From: Planotetraspora sp. A-T 1434
GTDB taxonomy: Bacteria > Actinomycetota > Actinomycetes > Streptosporangiales > Streptosporangiaceae
DNA length: 64,000 nt
Assembly: GCF_025420585.1 (NCBI RefSeq)
Contig: NZ_JAOEGB010000016.1
Coordinates: 1 to 64,000 of the forward strand
Direction of reading: 5' to 3'
Every line of letters begins with the position of its first letter. Within the stretch, counting starts at the first letter, position 1. Below are positions 36,690 through 45,521 of the stretch, piece after piece. The notes below the pieces were generated by a model. It ran no database searches and was not told where the DNA came from. It was given only the letters and a program-made list of their open reading frames with translations. Both the position numbers and the translations under genes were made by a program.

Positions 36690-37265
36690 TCACGCTGACA
36701 AACCCCCGGGGTGGTGGCCGTTGAGGCGGACACAGATGTGGCCCTCGGCGTCCAGGGGCTGGCCGCACAGCGGGCACGGCGGGCGGCCCGCGGCGACGAT
36801 GTCCAGCGCGCGGCGGCTGAACGCGCGCGCGGCGGCGGCGCTGATCCGGACGCGGAGGACGGCGGGCTCGGGCCGGTCGTCCACGATCGGCTCGTCCTCC
36901 ACCTCGTCCTCGTCCGCGTCGGTGGCCTCCTGCGCCTCGATGATCACCTGTGCGGTCTCGGGGTCCCAGGCGAGGGCCATGGTGCCCACGCGGAAATCCT
37001 CGTCGATCGGCAGGTCCAGCGGGCCCTCGTCGGTCAGGTCTGCCGGGGCCATGGCGGGGACGGGGGCGCGGCCGCCACTGCGGCGCAGCACCTCGTCGAG
37101 CAACTCGTCAAGCCGGTCCGCGAGCACGGCGACCTGGAACTTCTCGAGTGCTACCGTCGTGATCCTGCCCCGCCCACGGGCTTGCAGGAAAAAGGTTCGT
37201 GCCCCCGGTTGCCCCACGGCACCGGCCACGAACCTGTCAGGCGGATCGTAGTCGAAGACCGGCAT
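36690..37265 (-). CDS. DUF3090 family protein
   Basis: 191 residues, the usual length for this actinobacterial family. FDYDPPDRFVAGAVGQPGARTFFLQA begins it, an acidic stretch near residues 113-130 (ATDADEDEVEDEP) follows, and the C-terminus has a zinc-ribbon-like CPLCGQPLDAEGHICVRLNGH. Function unknown. It always travels with the SCO1664-like and phosphomutase-like genes, suggesting a shared pathway, perhaps phosphorylation and dephosphorylation of one metabolite. TAGGGT lies 6 nt before the ATG, a leaderless-type start. Confidence 0.9.
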   Translation of the reverse strand: MPVFDYDPPDRFVAGAVGQPGARTFFLQARGRGRITTVALEKFQVAVLADRLDELLDEVLRRSGGRAPVPAMAPADLTDEGPLDLPIDEDFRVGTMALAWDPETAQVIIEAQEATDADEDEVEDEPIVDDRPEPAVLRVRISAAAARAFSRRALDIVAAGRPPCPLCGQPLDAEGHICVRLNGHHPGGLSA

Positions 37266-37274
37266 AGCCCGACC

Positions 37275-37976
37275 CTATGTCGTCCCGGGTCCGCCGCCGA
37301 CGGCGGCATCGCTCCCGGTGAGGTTTTCTCCCCCGTCTTTGTGCTCCGGAACCCCGCTGGGAGGCACCAGATTGGCCACATCGCCCCCCACGTCGTTGGA
37401 TCTGAGCAGGAACGGGCGCAGGGGGGTGTAGCGGATCACCGTGACGGAGGCCGGGTCGGCGGTGATCCGCTGGAACTGGTCCAGATGGAGGCCGAGCGCG
37501 TCCGCCACGATGGCCTTGATCACGTCGCCGTGGCTGCAGACGAGGTAGGTGGCCTTCTCGCCCAGCCGCTCGTTCCAGTCCCGTACGGCCCGCACGGCCC
37601 GGCTCTGGGTGTCCGCCAGGGCCTCGCCACCGGGGAACACCGCCGCGCTGGGGTGGGCCTGCACGACCTGCCAGAGCGGCTCCTTGGCCAGCTCCTTCAG
37701 CGGCCTGCCGGTCCAGTCGCCGTAGCCGCACTCCCCGAACCGGTCATCGGTCTCCACGGAAACGGCCCGGCCGCGGGCGATGGCCGCCGCCGTCTCCTGG
37801 CACCGCTCCAGGGGGCTGGAGACGATCGCGTCGAGCTCCAGGGGCCCGAGCCGCCCGGCCAGAGCCTCGGCCTGCTCGCGGCCCCGCTCGTCCAGGTGGA
37901 CCCCGGGCGTCCATCCCGCCAGGACGGGCCCGGTCATGGCGGTGAGGCCGTGCCGTACGAGGAGGACGGTCGTCAT
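37275..37976 (-). CDS. Histidine phosphatase family protein (MSMEG_4193-like phosphomutase)
   Basis: 233-residue phosphoglycerate-mutase-fold enzyme. VLLVRHGLT carries the catalytic RHG, SSPLERCQETA the second Arg region and CSHGDVIKAI the C-terminal His. The MSMEG_4193 subgroup is adjacent to DUF3090 in many actinobacteria. The physiological substrate is unknown. The ATG at 37976 overlaps the uppP stop as ATGA. The C-terminal ~40 residues beyond LRSNDVGGD are a Gly/Pro-rich tail. Confidence 0.9.
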   Translation of the reverse strand: MTTVLLVRHGLTAMTGPVLAGWTPGVHLDERGREQAEALAGRLGPLELDAIVSSPLERCQETAAAIARGRAVSVETDDRFGECGYGDWTGRPLKELAKEPLWQVVQAHPSAAVFPGGEALADTQSRAVRAVRDWNERLGEKATYLVCSHGDVIKAIVADALGLHLDQFQRITADPASVTVIRYTPLRPFLLRSNDVGGDVANLVPPSGVPEHKDGGENLTGSDAAVGGGPGTT

Positions 37977-38791
37977 GACGAGATCACGCCAAGGCTGAGC
38001 AGCGTGAGCAGGAACGTGCCGGCGAAGACCCGGTAGACCACGAACACGATCGTCGAGTGCCTGGCGACGTAGCGCAGCAGCCAGGCGATCGAGGCGTACC
38101 CGACGACGAAGGAGATCACGGTCGCGATCAGGGTCGGCGCCACGGGCACCCCGCCGCCGTCGCCCACGTGGCGGAGCTCGAAGAGGCCCGACAGGATCAC
38201 CGCCGGGATCGAGAGCAGGAACGAGTATCGCGCGGCGGCCTCGCGCGTGTAGCCGAGGAACAGGGCGCCGGTCATCGTGGAGCCCGAGCGGGAGGCGCCG
38301 GGGACGAGCGGCAGCATCTGCCAGGCGCCGATGATGAGGCCGTCGCGGAGGTTCAGGTCGGCGACGTCCTTCTTCTTGCGCCCCACCTGATCGGCGACGA
38401 GCAGCAGCAGGCCGAAGACGATCAGCATGCTCGCGTTCAGCCACAGGTTGCGGGCCGGGCCCTCGATCGCGTCCTTGAACAGCAGGCCCGCGACGCTGAT
38501 CGGGATGGTCCCCAGGCCGATGTACCAGCCCATCCTCGCGTCGAGGTCGTCGCGGAGGTCCGGCGTCCACAGGCTGCGCAGCCAAGTCCAGAAGATCCGC
38601 ACGATGTCGCGCCAGAAGTAGATCAGAACCGCCAGCATCGTGCCGAGCTGGATGACGGCGGTGAACGCCGCGCCGGGGTCGCCCCATCCGGCGAGCTTGG
38701 GCACGATCAGCAGGTGGGCGGAGCTGGAGATGGGCAGGAACTCCGTCAATCCCTGCACGATGCCCAGCACGATGGCCTGAAGTACATCCAT
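37973..38791 (-). CDS. uppP: Undecaprenyl-diphosphatase UppP (BacA)
   Basis: 272-residue integral membrane phosphatase recycling undecaprenyl diphosphate to the monophosphate carrier used for cell-wall and glycan synthesis. GLTEFLPISSSAHL near the N-terminus and PGASRSGSTMTGAL near residue 172 are the two family active-site motifs; about eight hydrophobic segments are present. The gene leads the block running to mshC and overlaps the phosphatase gene. The ATG at 38791 has a TAGGCT box 9 nt upstream, back to back with that of the aldo-keto reductase gene. Confidence 0.95.
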   Translation of the reverse strand: MDVLQAIVLGIVQGLTEFLPISSSAHLLIVPKLAGWGDPGAAFTAVIQLGTMLAVLIYFWRDIVRIFWTWLRSLWTPDLRDDLDARMGWYIGLGTIPISVAGLLFKDAIEGPARNLWLNASMLIVFGLLLLVADQVGRKKKDVADLNLRDGLIIGAWQMLPLVPGASRSGSTMTGALFLGYTREAAARYSFLLSIPAVILSGLFELRHVGDGGGVPVAPTLIATVISFVVGYASIAWLLRYVARHSTIVFVVYRVFAGTFLLTLLSLGVISS

Positions 38792-38800
38792 GGTGCGGAC

Positions 38801-38817
38801 AGCCTATCGGCTAGTCT
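38801..38817. promoter_or_regulatory. Back-to-back -10 boxes of uppP and the aldo-keto reductase gene
   Basis: AGCCTA (TAGGCT on the minus strand, 38801-38806) and TAGTCT (plus strand, 38812-38817) lie 5 bp apart. Each is 9 nt before its ATG, and only 35 bp separate the two start codons. The two promoters must overlap, so RNA polymerase probably cannot occupy both at once. Confidence 0.5.
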
Positions 38818-38826
38818 TACCCGACA

Positions 38827-39768
38827 ATGGATCAGCGATTTGTCGGGCGCAGCGGTCTCTCGGTGTCCAGGATCGGGCTCGGCACGATGACCTGGGCCCG
38901 CGACACCTCGGCGGAGGAGGCGACGGCGCAGCTCACCGCGTTCGCCGAGGCCGGTGGCACGCTGATCGACACCGCCGACGTCTACGGCGGGGGCGACGCC
39001 GAGCGCCTGATCGGCAGGCTGATCCGCGACGTGGTGCCGCGCGCCGACCTGGTGATCGCCACCAAGGCCGTGCTCACCCCCGATGGCGGCCGGAACGGCT
39101 CCCGCCGCCACCTCGTGAGGGCGCTCGACGCCTCGCTGGGCCGGCTCGGGCTGGACGAGGTCGACCTGTGGCAGCTGCACGCGTTCGACCCCGACATCCC
39201 CCTGGAGGAGACGCTCGCCGCCGTCGATTTCGCGGTCTCGACGGGCCGTACGGCTTACGCCGGCGTGTGCAACTACACCGGCTGGCAACTCGCCGCGGCG
39301 GCCGTCTGGCAGCGGTCCGGCGAGTCGCGTGCCCCCATCGTGACCGCCCAGGTGGAGTACTCCCTGCTCGCCCGCGACGCGGAGGTGGAGCTGCTGCCCG
39401 CGGCCGGGCATGTCGGGGCGGGCGTCCTCGCCTGGTCACCGCTCGGGCGGGGCGTGCTGACGGGCAAGTACCGCACCGGAATCCCGGCGGACTCACGGGC
39501 GGCCACGCCGCATTTCGCCGAGTTCGTCCAGCCCTATCTCGACGAGCGCTGCCGCCGGATCGTCGAGTCGGTGACCACAGCCGCGGAGGGCCTCGGCGTC
39601 TCACCGCTCTCGGTCGCACTTTCCTGGGTACGCGACCGCCCGGGCGTGTCGTCCGCGATCGTGGGCGCCCGCACCCACGCCCAGCTCCTCGGCGTGCTGC
39701 AGGCCGAGAAGCTCACCCTCCCCTGGGAGATCCGCGAGGCCCTTGACGACGTCTCCGATCCCGCCTGA
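38827..39768 (+). CDS. Aldo/keto reductase
   Basis: 313-residue NAD(P)H-dependent oxidoreductase with the full catalytic tetrad: Asp48 and Tyr53 in IDTADVYGGG, Lys80 in VIATKAV and His118 in LWQLHAFD. The cofactor-binding end is SSAIVGARTHAQL. It resembles the YajO/YdhF-like broad-specificity group. The substrate is unknown. The start at 38827 is leaderless in appearance (TAGTCT 9 nt upstream). It diverges from uppP. Confidence 0.93.
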   Translation: MDQRFVGRSGLSVSRIGLGTMTWARDTSAEEATAQLTAFAEAGGTLIDTADVYGGGDAERLIGRLIRDVVPRADLVIATKAVLTPDGGRNGSRRHLVRALDASLGRLGLDEVDLWQLHAFDPDIPLEETLAAVDFAVSTGRTAYAGVCNYTGWQLAAAAVWQRSGESRAPIVTAQVEYSLLARDAEVELLPAAGHVGAGVLAWSPLGRGVLTGKYRTGIPADSRAATPHFAEFVQPYLDERCRRIVESVTTAAEGLGVSPLSVALSWVRDRPGVSSAIVGARTHAQLLGVLQAEKLTLPWEIREALDDVSDPA

Positions 39769-39995
39769 TGCCCCGCCTTCGCCTGGCGGGGCTCACACCC
39801 ATTGAAGGCGGCATTCCCAAGGGCCGCGAGGGACGCGGCGGTGGCTGGACCGCGCGAGCGCGATAAGAACGAGAATCGACCTCGCGTATCACGCATCGAT
39901 ACCGAATTGCAACTTTCCGCTGCAAACTTCAGCGCTCAAGCGAAGAGTGTGGGGCATAGCGGAGGTTGGACACTTGGGTGGCTAAAGGGGGATAA

Positions 39996-41072
39996 ATGGG
40001 GCTCTTACGTAAGACCTCCACGATCTCTGCCGGAGCACTGGCGATCGCCCTCAGCGGAGGAATCCCCTTGGCGGCCGCGGGGCCCGCGCACGCGCTCGAC
40101 TGCACGGGGGGCGGTCTGATCGGCGGGGTGACCAGCAGCCTGTGCTCGGTCGTGGACGGCGTGACCGACGCGGTGGACAGCGCGACCGGTGGCGCGACGG
40201 CGCCCGTCACCAAGGCCGTGGACGACACCGTCGACACCGCGGGTGGCGCAGTGGGCGGCGCAGTGGGCGGCGCAGTGGGCGGCGCAGTGGGCGGCGCAGT
40301 GGGCGGCGCAGTGGGCGGCGCGGCCGGGTCGGCCGGAGGCGCGGTCGAGGGCGCCGCCCAGGCGGCGGGCGGCACTCTCGACAAGGCAGTGGACAAGACG
40401 GTCGCCACGGTCACGGACACGGTGAAGGGCGCTACGACAGGCTCAAACGGCTCCTCCGGTGGCGCATCGGGCGGGACATCGGGCGGAACGTCGGGAGGGA
40501 CAGCTGGTGGCTCGTCCGGCGGATCATCCGGCGGCGCGTCCGCGGGCCTGCCGGGAAGTGGGGCGCTCACCGAGGGCCTGACGGGGACCGTCCAGAACAC
40601 GTGCCTCCCGGTCCTCGGCGGGGCGCAGTGCGACTCCGGCGACGCGGACGAGCCGCCGGGGAGCGCGCAGGCTCCGGGGCGGCCCAAGCCGGTCACCACC
40701 GGCCCGCCGGACGGAGCGCTCCCGGTCGAGCCCTATCGGCCGCCGGTGGACCTGCCGGGGTTCATCCCGGCGGGCGGCCAGGGCGTCGCCCCCGCTCCGC
40801 ACGTCGACCCCGACAGGGACGCCGGCATCCCGCTGCTCTGGCCGGGGCAGGACGTCCCCAGGCTGACCGGCCAGATGAGGGCCGACCCCGTCCGGCCGCA
40901 GCAGCCGTACGACGCGGTGGGGACCGCCCTGACGGCGGTGCTGCTGCTGTCGGCGGTGCTGGCGACACGCGTGGTCTCGGCGCGGCGCGCCCGCACGGAG
41001 AGGCACGAGTCGATCCCCCTGGAAGGCGGCATCGGACTCCCCAGCGCCTCCGGACGCCACCGCCTCGCCTAG
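39996..41072 (+). CDS. Secreted Gly/Ala-rich repeat protein with C-terminal membrane segment
   Basis: 358 residues. A signal peptide (ALAIALSGGIPLAAAGPAHA) is followed by a short Cys-containing region, six perfect GAVG repeats, an Ala-rich helix-like stretch, a GGTSGG-type Gly/Ser tract, a Pro-rich section and a hydrophobic segment (GTALTAVLLLSAVLATRVV) with a basic tail. That tail is compatible with membrane or wall anchoring, but no LPxTG motif is seen. I recognise no family; a surface or spore-sheath structural role is only a guess. The ATG follows AAGGGGGATAA. Repeat cassette B begins 20 bp after its stop. Confidence 0.75.
   Translation: MGLLRKTSTISAGALAIALSGGIPLAAAGPAHALDCTGGGLIGGVTSSLCSVVDGVTDAVDSATGGATAPVTKAVDDTVDTAGGAVGGAVGGAVGGAVGGAVGGAVGGAAGSAGGAVEGAAQAAGGTLDKAVDKTVATVTDTVKGATTGSNGSSGGASGGTSGGTSGGTAGGSSGGSSGGASAGLPGSGALTEGLTGTVQNTCLPVLGGAQCDSGDADEPPGSAQAPGRPKPVTTGPPDGALPVEPYRPPVDLPGFIPAGGQGVAPAPHVDPDRDAGIPLLWPGQDVPRLTGQMRADPVRPQQPYDAVGTALTAVLLLSAVLATRVVSARRARTERHESIPLEGGIGLPSASGRHRLA
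40245..40316. repeat. Six perfect 12-bp repeats (GGCGCAGTGGGC)
   Basis: Six consecutive perfect copies of GGCGCAGTGGGC encode (Gly-Ala-Val-Gly)6 in the secreted protein. Perfect identity including third positions indicates recent slippage; gain or loss of units keeps the frame. Confidence 0.97.
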
Positions 41073-41091
41073 GGAGCCGGCCAGCCAACCA

Positions 41092-41370
41092 TCGCCGTGA
41101 TCATGCAAGGTTTCCCAGGAAGCTCGGGGACGTGGGGTTCCCGTGGGGTTCCCCGGATTGTGATCATGCATGGATTCCGCCGTACGCGGTCTGATCAGGG
41201 CCGGCACTGTTTGTGATCATGCAGTGCCTGTCCGTGGGGCGCTACTCGTCATGCATGGTCACGCCACGCAAAGCACCAGGTGGGACGGTGCGTGCGGGAA
41301 CATGCGCATGATCACGCTCCACAAAGCGCCAGGCAGGACGGTGCGCGTGGGAACATGTGCATGATCACGC
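41092..41370. repeat. Dispersed repeat cassette B (TGATCATGCA-rich), sense copy
   Basis: Begins ATCGCCGTGATCATGC and follows, block by block, the reverse complement of cassette A: AGCTCGGGGACGTGG, then GGATTCCGCCGTACGCGGTCTGATCA, then TTTGTGATCATGCAGTG, then 53-bp-spaced units ending ACATGNGCATGATCACG at 41308 and 41361. It has six TGATCA sites plus one degenerate site, inverted about the centre as in A. It has two 53-bp units where A has three. Noncoding and of unknown function. Confidence 0.9.
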
Positions 41371-41502
41371 GGCAAGGGCGCCCTCTTGTGGTGCTCCATT
41401 GAGTGATGTGACGCCTGGTGGGCGATTCGCCCTATTCCGTGTCACCCTGTCGGCTTACTTCCCTAACCTGTCTAGATATGTCCCCATCATTCGCGTATAT
41501 GA

Positions 41503-42318
41503 ATGATCAAGGGATATAGCTGCCAGTCACCTCGGGGGTGCCGGTTGCCGAGCGGATCGATCTACGTCTCTCCGGATGAGAAGTTTCACGGAAGCTCCCC
41601 GCAGTGGTGGTACGAGAAATTCTGGACCGAGGCTCGTCCCACGCGACTGCGGCGCAGGCGGTGGATCACCGGCATCGGGGCCGTGACGGGAGCCCTGCTC
41701 GCCATCCGGTTCTCGCTTCCCCTGATCCTGATGGCTCCGCTGGGCGCGGCGGTCGCGGCGGGCGGCGACCTGCTGTTCACCTGGTGGGATCACGAGAGGA
41801 CGGCCGTGTGGCGGGGCAAGCGCCGCGGCGAGGTCCGCACCGGCCGCCTGCTCCGCCGCGGCCTCGCGAAGTACGGCTACAGCGTCCTGGACGGCCGGGC
41901 CGTACCCGGAGAGGCGTCGATCGACCACCTGGTGATCGGTCCGGGTGGTGTGTGGATCGTCGACAACGAGGCGTGGGGGCCCGACGTCCACATCGCCCAG
42001 TTCGGCGGGAAGCTGTTCTTCGACGAGAAGAACGGCTCCGCGGTCGCCAAGGGGCTGACCGACGCGGCGGCCGCCATGACGGGCCTGCTCTCCCGTGAGT
42101 CGGGGATCGACGTGGAGATCCAGCCGGTCCTCGCGGTGCACGGCGGCAAGCTCTTCACGGCCGGCCGCCCCCGTGTTGTCGTCGCCGAGGGGCTCGTCCT
42201 GGCGTACCCGAGGACGGTGTCCCGGGTCCTGCGCGGCAGCGGGCACGCGGGATACAGCGAGGAGCAGGTCGAACTGCTGACCCGTACCGCGGCCAGGATC
42301 CTGCGCCGGATCTTCTAG
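41503..42318 (+). CDS. NERD-domain membrane protein
   Basis: 271 residues with two adjacent hydrophobic segments (ITGIGAVTGALLAIRFSLPLILMAPLGAAVAAGG) and a NERD (nuclease-related) domain after about residue 100: GEVRTGRLLRRGL, ASIDHLVIGPGGVWIVDNEAWG. In most NERD proteins the last motif has a Lys (VxxxK) completing a PD-(D/E)xK-like site; here Asn-Glu replaces it, so nuclease activity is doubtful. The start is uncertain: the ATG at 41503 has no clear ribosome-binding site, and the first ~25 residues look atypical. It is preceded by cassette B and converges on fabI. Confidence 0.75.
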   Translation: MIKGYSCQSPRGCRLPSGSIYVSPDEKFHGSSPQWWYEKFWTEARPTRLRRRRWITGIGAVTGALLAIRFSLPLILMAPLGAAVAAGGDLLFTWWDHERTAVWRGKRRGEVRTGRLLRRGLAKYGYSVLDGRAVPGEASIDHLVIGPGGVWIVDNEAWGPDVHIAQFGGKLFFDEKNGSAVAKGLTDAAAAMTGLLSRESGIDVEIQPVLAVHGGKLFTAGRPRVVVAEGLVLAYPRTVSRVLRGSGHAGYSEEQVELLTRTAARILRRIF

Positions 42319-42333
42319 GGCTCAGGTCCGGGG

Positions 42334-43098
42334 TCAGACGCCCATGGCGTGGACGCCGCCGTCGACGTGGACGATCTCGCCGGTGGTGGCGGGGAACCAA
42401 TCGGACAGCAGCGCGAGGCACGCCTTGGCCGCCGGGGCCGTGTCGGCGAGGTCCCAGCCGAGCGGGGCCTTCGCCGGCCAGCTCTCCTCGAACTCCTGGA
42501 ACCCCGGGATGCTCTTGGCGGCCATGGTTCGCAGCGGGCCGGCGGCGACCAGGTTCACCCGGATGCCGTGCTTGCCCAGGTCACGGGCGAGGTAGCGGGA
42601 GCAGGACTCCAGACCGGCCTTGGCCACGCCCATCCAGTCGTAGACCGGCCACGCCTTGGTCGCGTCGAAGTCGAGCCCGACGACCGCGCCGCCCTCCTTC
42701 ATCAACGGGAGGCAGGCGACCGCGAGCGACTTGAACGAGAACGTCGAGACGTGCACGGCCGTCGCGACGTCCTCCCACGTGGTGTTGAGGAAGTTGCCGC
42801 CCAGGGCGGTCTGCGGGGCGAAGCCGATGGAGTGGACGACGCCGTCGAGCCCGTCGACGTGGGCGCCCACGCGGTCGGCGAGGGTGTCGAGATGCTCGGT
42901 GTCCTGCACGTCGAGCTCGACGACGGGCGGCGGTTCGGGGAGCCGCTTGGCGATGCGCTCGACCAGGCTCAGGCGGCCGAAGCCGGTGAGCACGACCTGG
43001 GCGCCTTCCTCCTGGGCGAGCTTGGCGACGTTGAAAGCGATCGAGGAGTCGGTGAGGACGCCGGTGACCAGCAGTCGCTTCCCTTCCAGCAAACCCAT
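42334..43098 (-). CDS. fabI: Enoyl-ACP reductase FabI (InhA type)
   Basis: 254-residue NADH-dependent SDR performing the last reduction of the FAS II cycle. VTGVLTDSSIAFNVAKLAQEEGA is the InhA-like cofactor loop, HSIGFAP follows, and the catalytic Tyr153-x-x-Met156-x-x-x-Lys160 (YDWMGVAK) matches InhA Tyr158/Met161/Lys165. The ATG at 43098 is preceded by CTGGAGCTGAAC. It lies 65 nt after fabG on the same strand, the usual actinobacterial fabG-fabI (mabA-inhA) pair. Confidence 0.96.
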   Translation of the reverse strand: MGLLEGKRLLVTGVLTDSSIAFNVAKLAQEEGAQVVLTGFGRLSLVERIAKRLPEPPPVVELDVQDTEHLDTLADRVGAHVDGLDGVVHSIGFAPQTALGGNFLNTTWEDVATAVHVSTFSFKSLAVACLPLMKEGGAVVGLDFDATKAWPVYDWMGVAKAGLESCSRYLARDLGKHGIRVNLVAAGPLRTMAAKSIPGFQEFEESWPAKAPLGWDLADTAPAAKACLALLSDWFPATTGEIVHVDGGVHAMGV

Positions 43099-43163
43099 GT
43101 TCAGCTCCAGTCTCTCGTCCGTCCGGGATGCGCGCGGGCCGCTCGCGACCCGGTGCCGATGAC

Positions 43164-43938
<775 letters not shown>

Positions 43939-43945
43939 CGTGGAC

Positions 43946-45439
43946 ATGCGCCAGATCGACCCCGACTTTCTCGCCCTGCCGCTGCGGCGGCTGGCGGACG
44001 CGGCCCTCCAGCGCGCCCGCGACCTGGGAGCCGAGCACGCGGCCTTCCGCCTCGAACGGGTGCGCGCCGAGACGCTGCGCCTGTTCGACGCCCGGCTCGA
44101 GGGTTCCATGGACGCCGACGACCTCGGCTTCGCCGTACGGGTCATCAAGGACGGCACCTGGGGGTTCGCCTCCGGGATCGAGCTCACGCCGGAGGCCGCG
44201 GCGCGCGCGGCCGAGGAGGCCGTGCGGGTCGCCGCGGTCAGCGCGCCGATCAACCGGGAGCCGGTCGAGCTGGCGCCCGAGGCGGTCTACGCCGACGTCA
44301 CGTGGGTGTCCGCCTACGACGTGGACCCGTTCGACGTGCCGCTCCGCGACAAGGTGGCCCTGCTGGGCGACTGGTCCTCGGGCATGCTGGGCGCGGTCGA
44401 CCACGTCTCCGCCGCCCTCATGCAGGTGAAGGAGCAGAAGTTCTACGCCGACACGGCGGGGACGGTCACCACGCAGCAGCGGGTCAGGGTCCACCCGTCG
44501 CTCACCGCGATGAAGGCCGACGGCGACCGGTTCGACGACATGCGCACGCTGGCCCCGCCCGTCGGCCGGGGGTACGAGTACCTCACCGGCACCGGCTGGG
44601 ACTTCCCCGCCGAGCTCGCCGAGATCCCCGAACTGCTGGCCGAGAAGCTCAAGGCGCCCTCGGTCGACGCCGGGACGTACGACCTGGTGGTCCATCCCTC
44701 GAACCTGTGGCTGACGATCCACGAGTCGATCGGGCACGCGACCGAGCTGGACCGCGCCCTCGGCTACGAGGCGGCCTACGCCGGGACCTCGTTCGCCACC
44801 TTCGACAAGCTGGGCGCCCTGCACTACGGCTCGCCGATCATGAACGTCGCCGGTGACCGTACGGCCGAGCACGGCCTTGCCACGGTCGGATGGGACGACG
44901 AGGGCGTGGAGGCGCAGTCGTTCGACATCGTGCGCGGCGGCACGCTCGTCGGCTACCAGCTCGACCGGCGGATGGCGCTACTCAAGGGTCTGGGACGCTC
45001 GAACGGCTGCGCGTTCGCCGACTCCCCCGGCCACGTGCCGATCCAGCGGATGGCCAACGTCTCGCTGCGGCCGGCCGACGACGGGCCCTCGACGGACGAG
45101 CTCATCTCCCGCGTCGACCGGGGCATCTACATCCTGGGCGACAAGAGCTGGTCGATCGACATGCAGCGGTACAACTTCCAGTTCACCGGGCAGCGGTTCT
45201 ACAAGATCGAGAACGGCCGGCTGGCCGGGCAGCTCCGCGACGTCGCCTACCAGGCGACGACCACGGACTTCTGGCGGTCGATGGAGGCCGTCGGCGGGCC
45301 GGAGACCTACGTGCTCGGCGGTGCGTTCAACTGCGGCAAGGGCCAGCCCGGCCAGGTCGCGCCGGTCAGTCACGGCGCCCCCTCGGCCCTGTTCCGCGGC
45401 GTGCGGATACTCAACACCGTCCAGGAGGGCGGCAAGTGA
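43946..45439 (+). CDS. tldD: TldD metalloprotease subunit
   Basis: 497 residues of the TldD/PmbA family. With TldE it forms a heterodimeric zinc protease that degrades unfolded peptides and matures some RiPPs (microcin B17) or the CcdA antitoxin. The active-site motif HESIGHATELD (HExxxH) is near residues 262-267, with GTLVGYQLDRR and later Cys-containing TFNCGKGQPGQ-like GAFNCGKGQPGQ. TldD carries the zinc; TldE does not. I chose the ATG at 43946 because TAGGAT sits 7 nt upstream; a GTG at 43940 is also in frame. tldE follows after 82 nt. Confidence 0.93.
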   Translation: MRQIDPDFLALPLRRLADAALQRARDLGAEHAAFRLERVRAETLRLFDARLEGSMDADDLGFAVRVIKDGTWGFASGIELTPEAAARAAEEAVRVAAVSAPINREPVELAPEAVYADVTWVSAYDVDPFDVPLRDKVALLGDWSSGMLGAVDHVSAALMQVKEQKFYADTAGTVTTQQRVRVHPSLTAMKADGDRFDDMRTLAPPVGRGYEYLTGTGWDFPAELAEIPELLAEKLKAPSVDAGTYDLVVHPSNLWLTIHESIGHATELDRALGYEAAYAGTSFATFDKLGALHYGSPIMNVAGDRTAEHGLATVGWDDEGVEAQSFDIVRGGTLVGYQLDRRMALLKGLGRSNGCAFADSPGHVPIQRMANVSLRPADDGPSTDELISRVDRGIYILGDKSWSIDMQRYNFQFTGQRFYKIENGRLAGQLRDVAYQATTTDFWRSMEAVGGPETYVLGGAFNCGKGQPGQVAPVSHGAPSALFRGVRILNTVQEGGK

Positions 45440-45521
45440 TCGACCTCCGCACGACCGCCCCGCCTCAACGGCGCCCCGAGCCCGCCTCGCCGGAGGCGAG
45501 GCAATCGAACAGGAGGACGGC

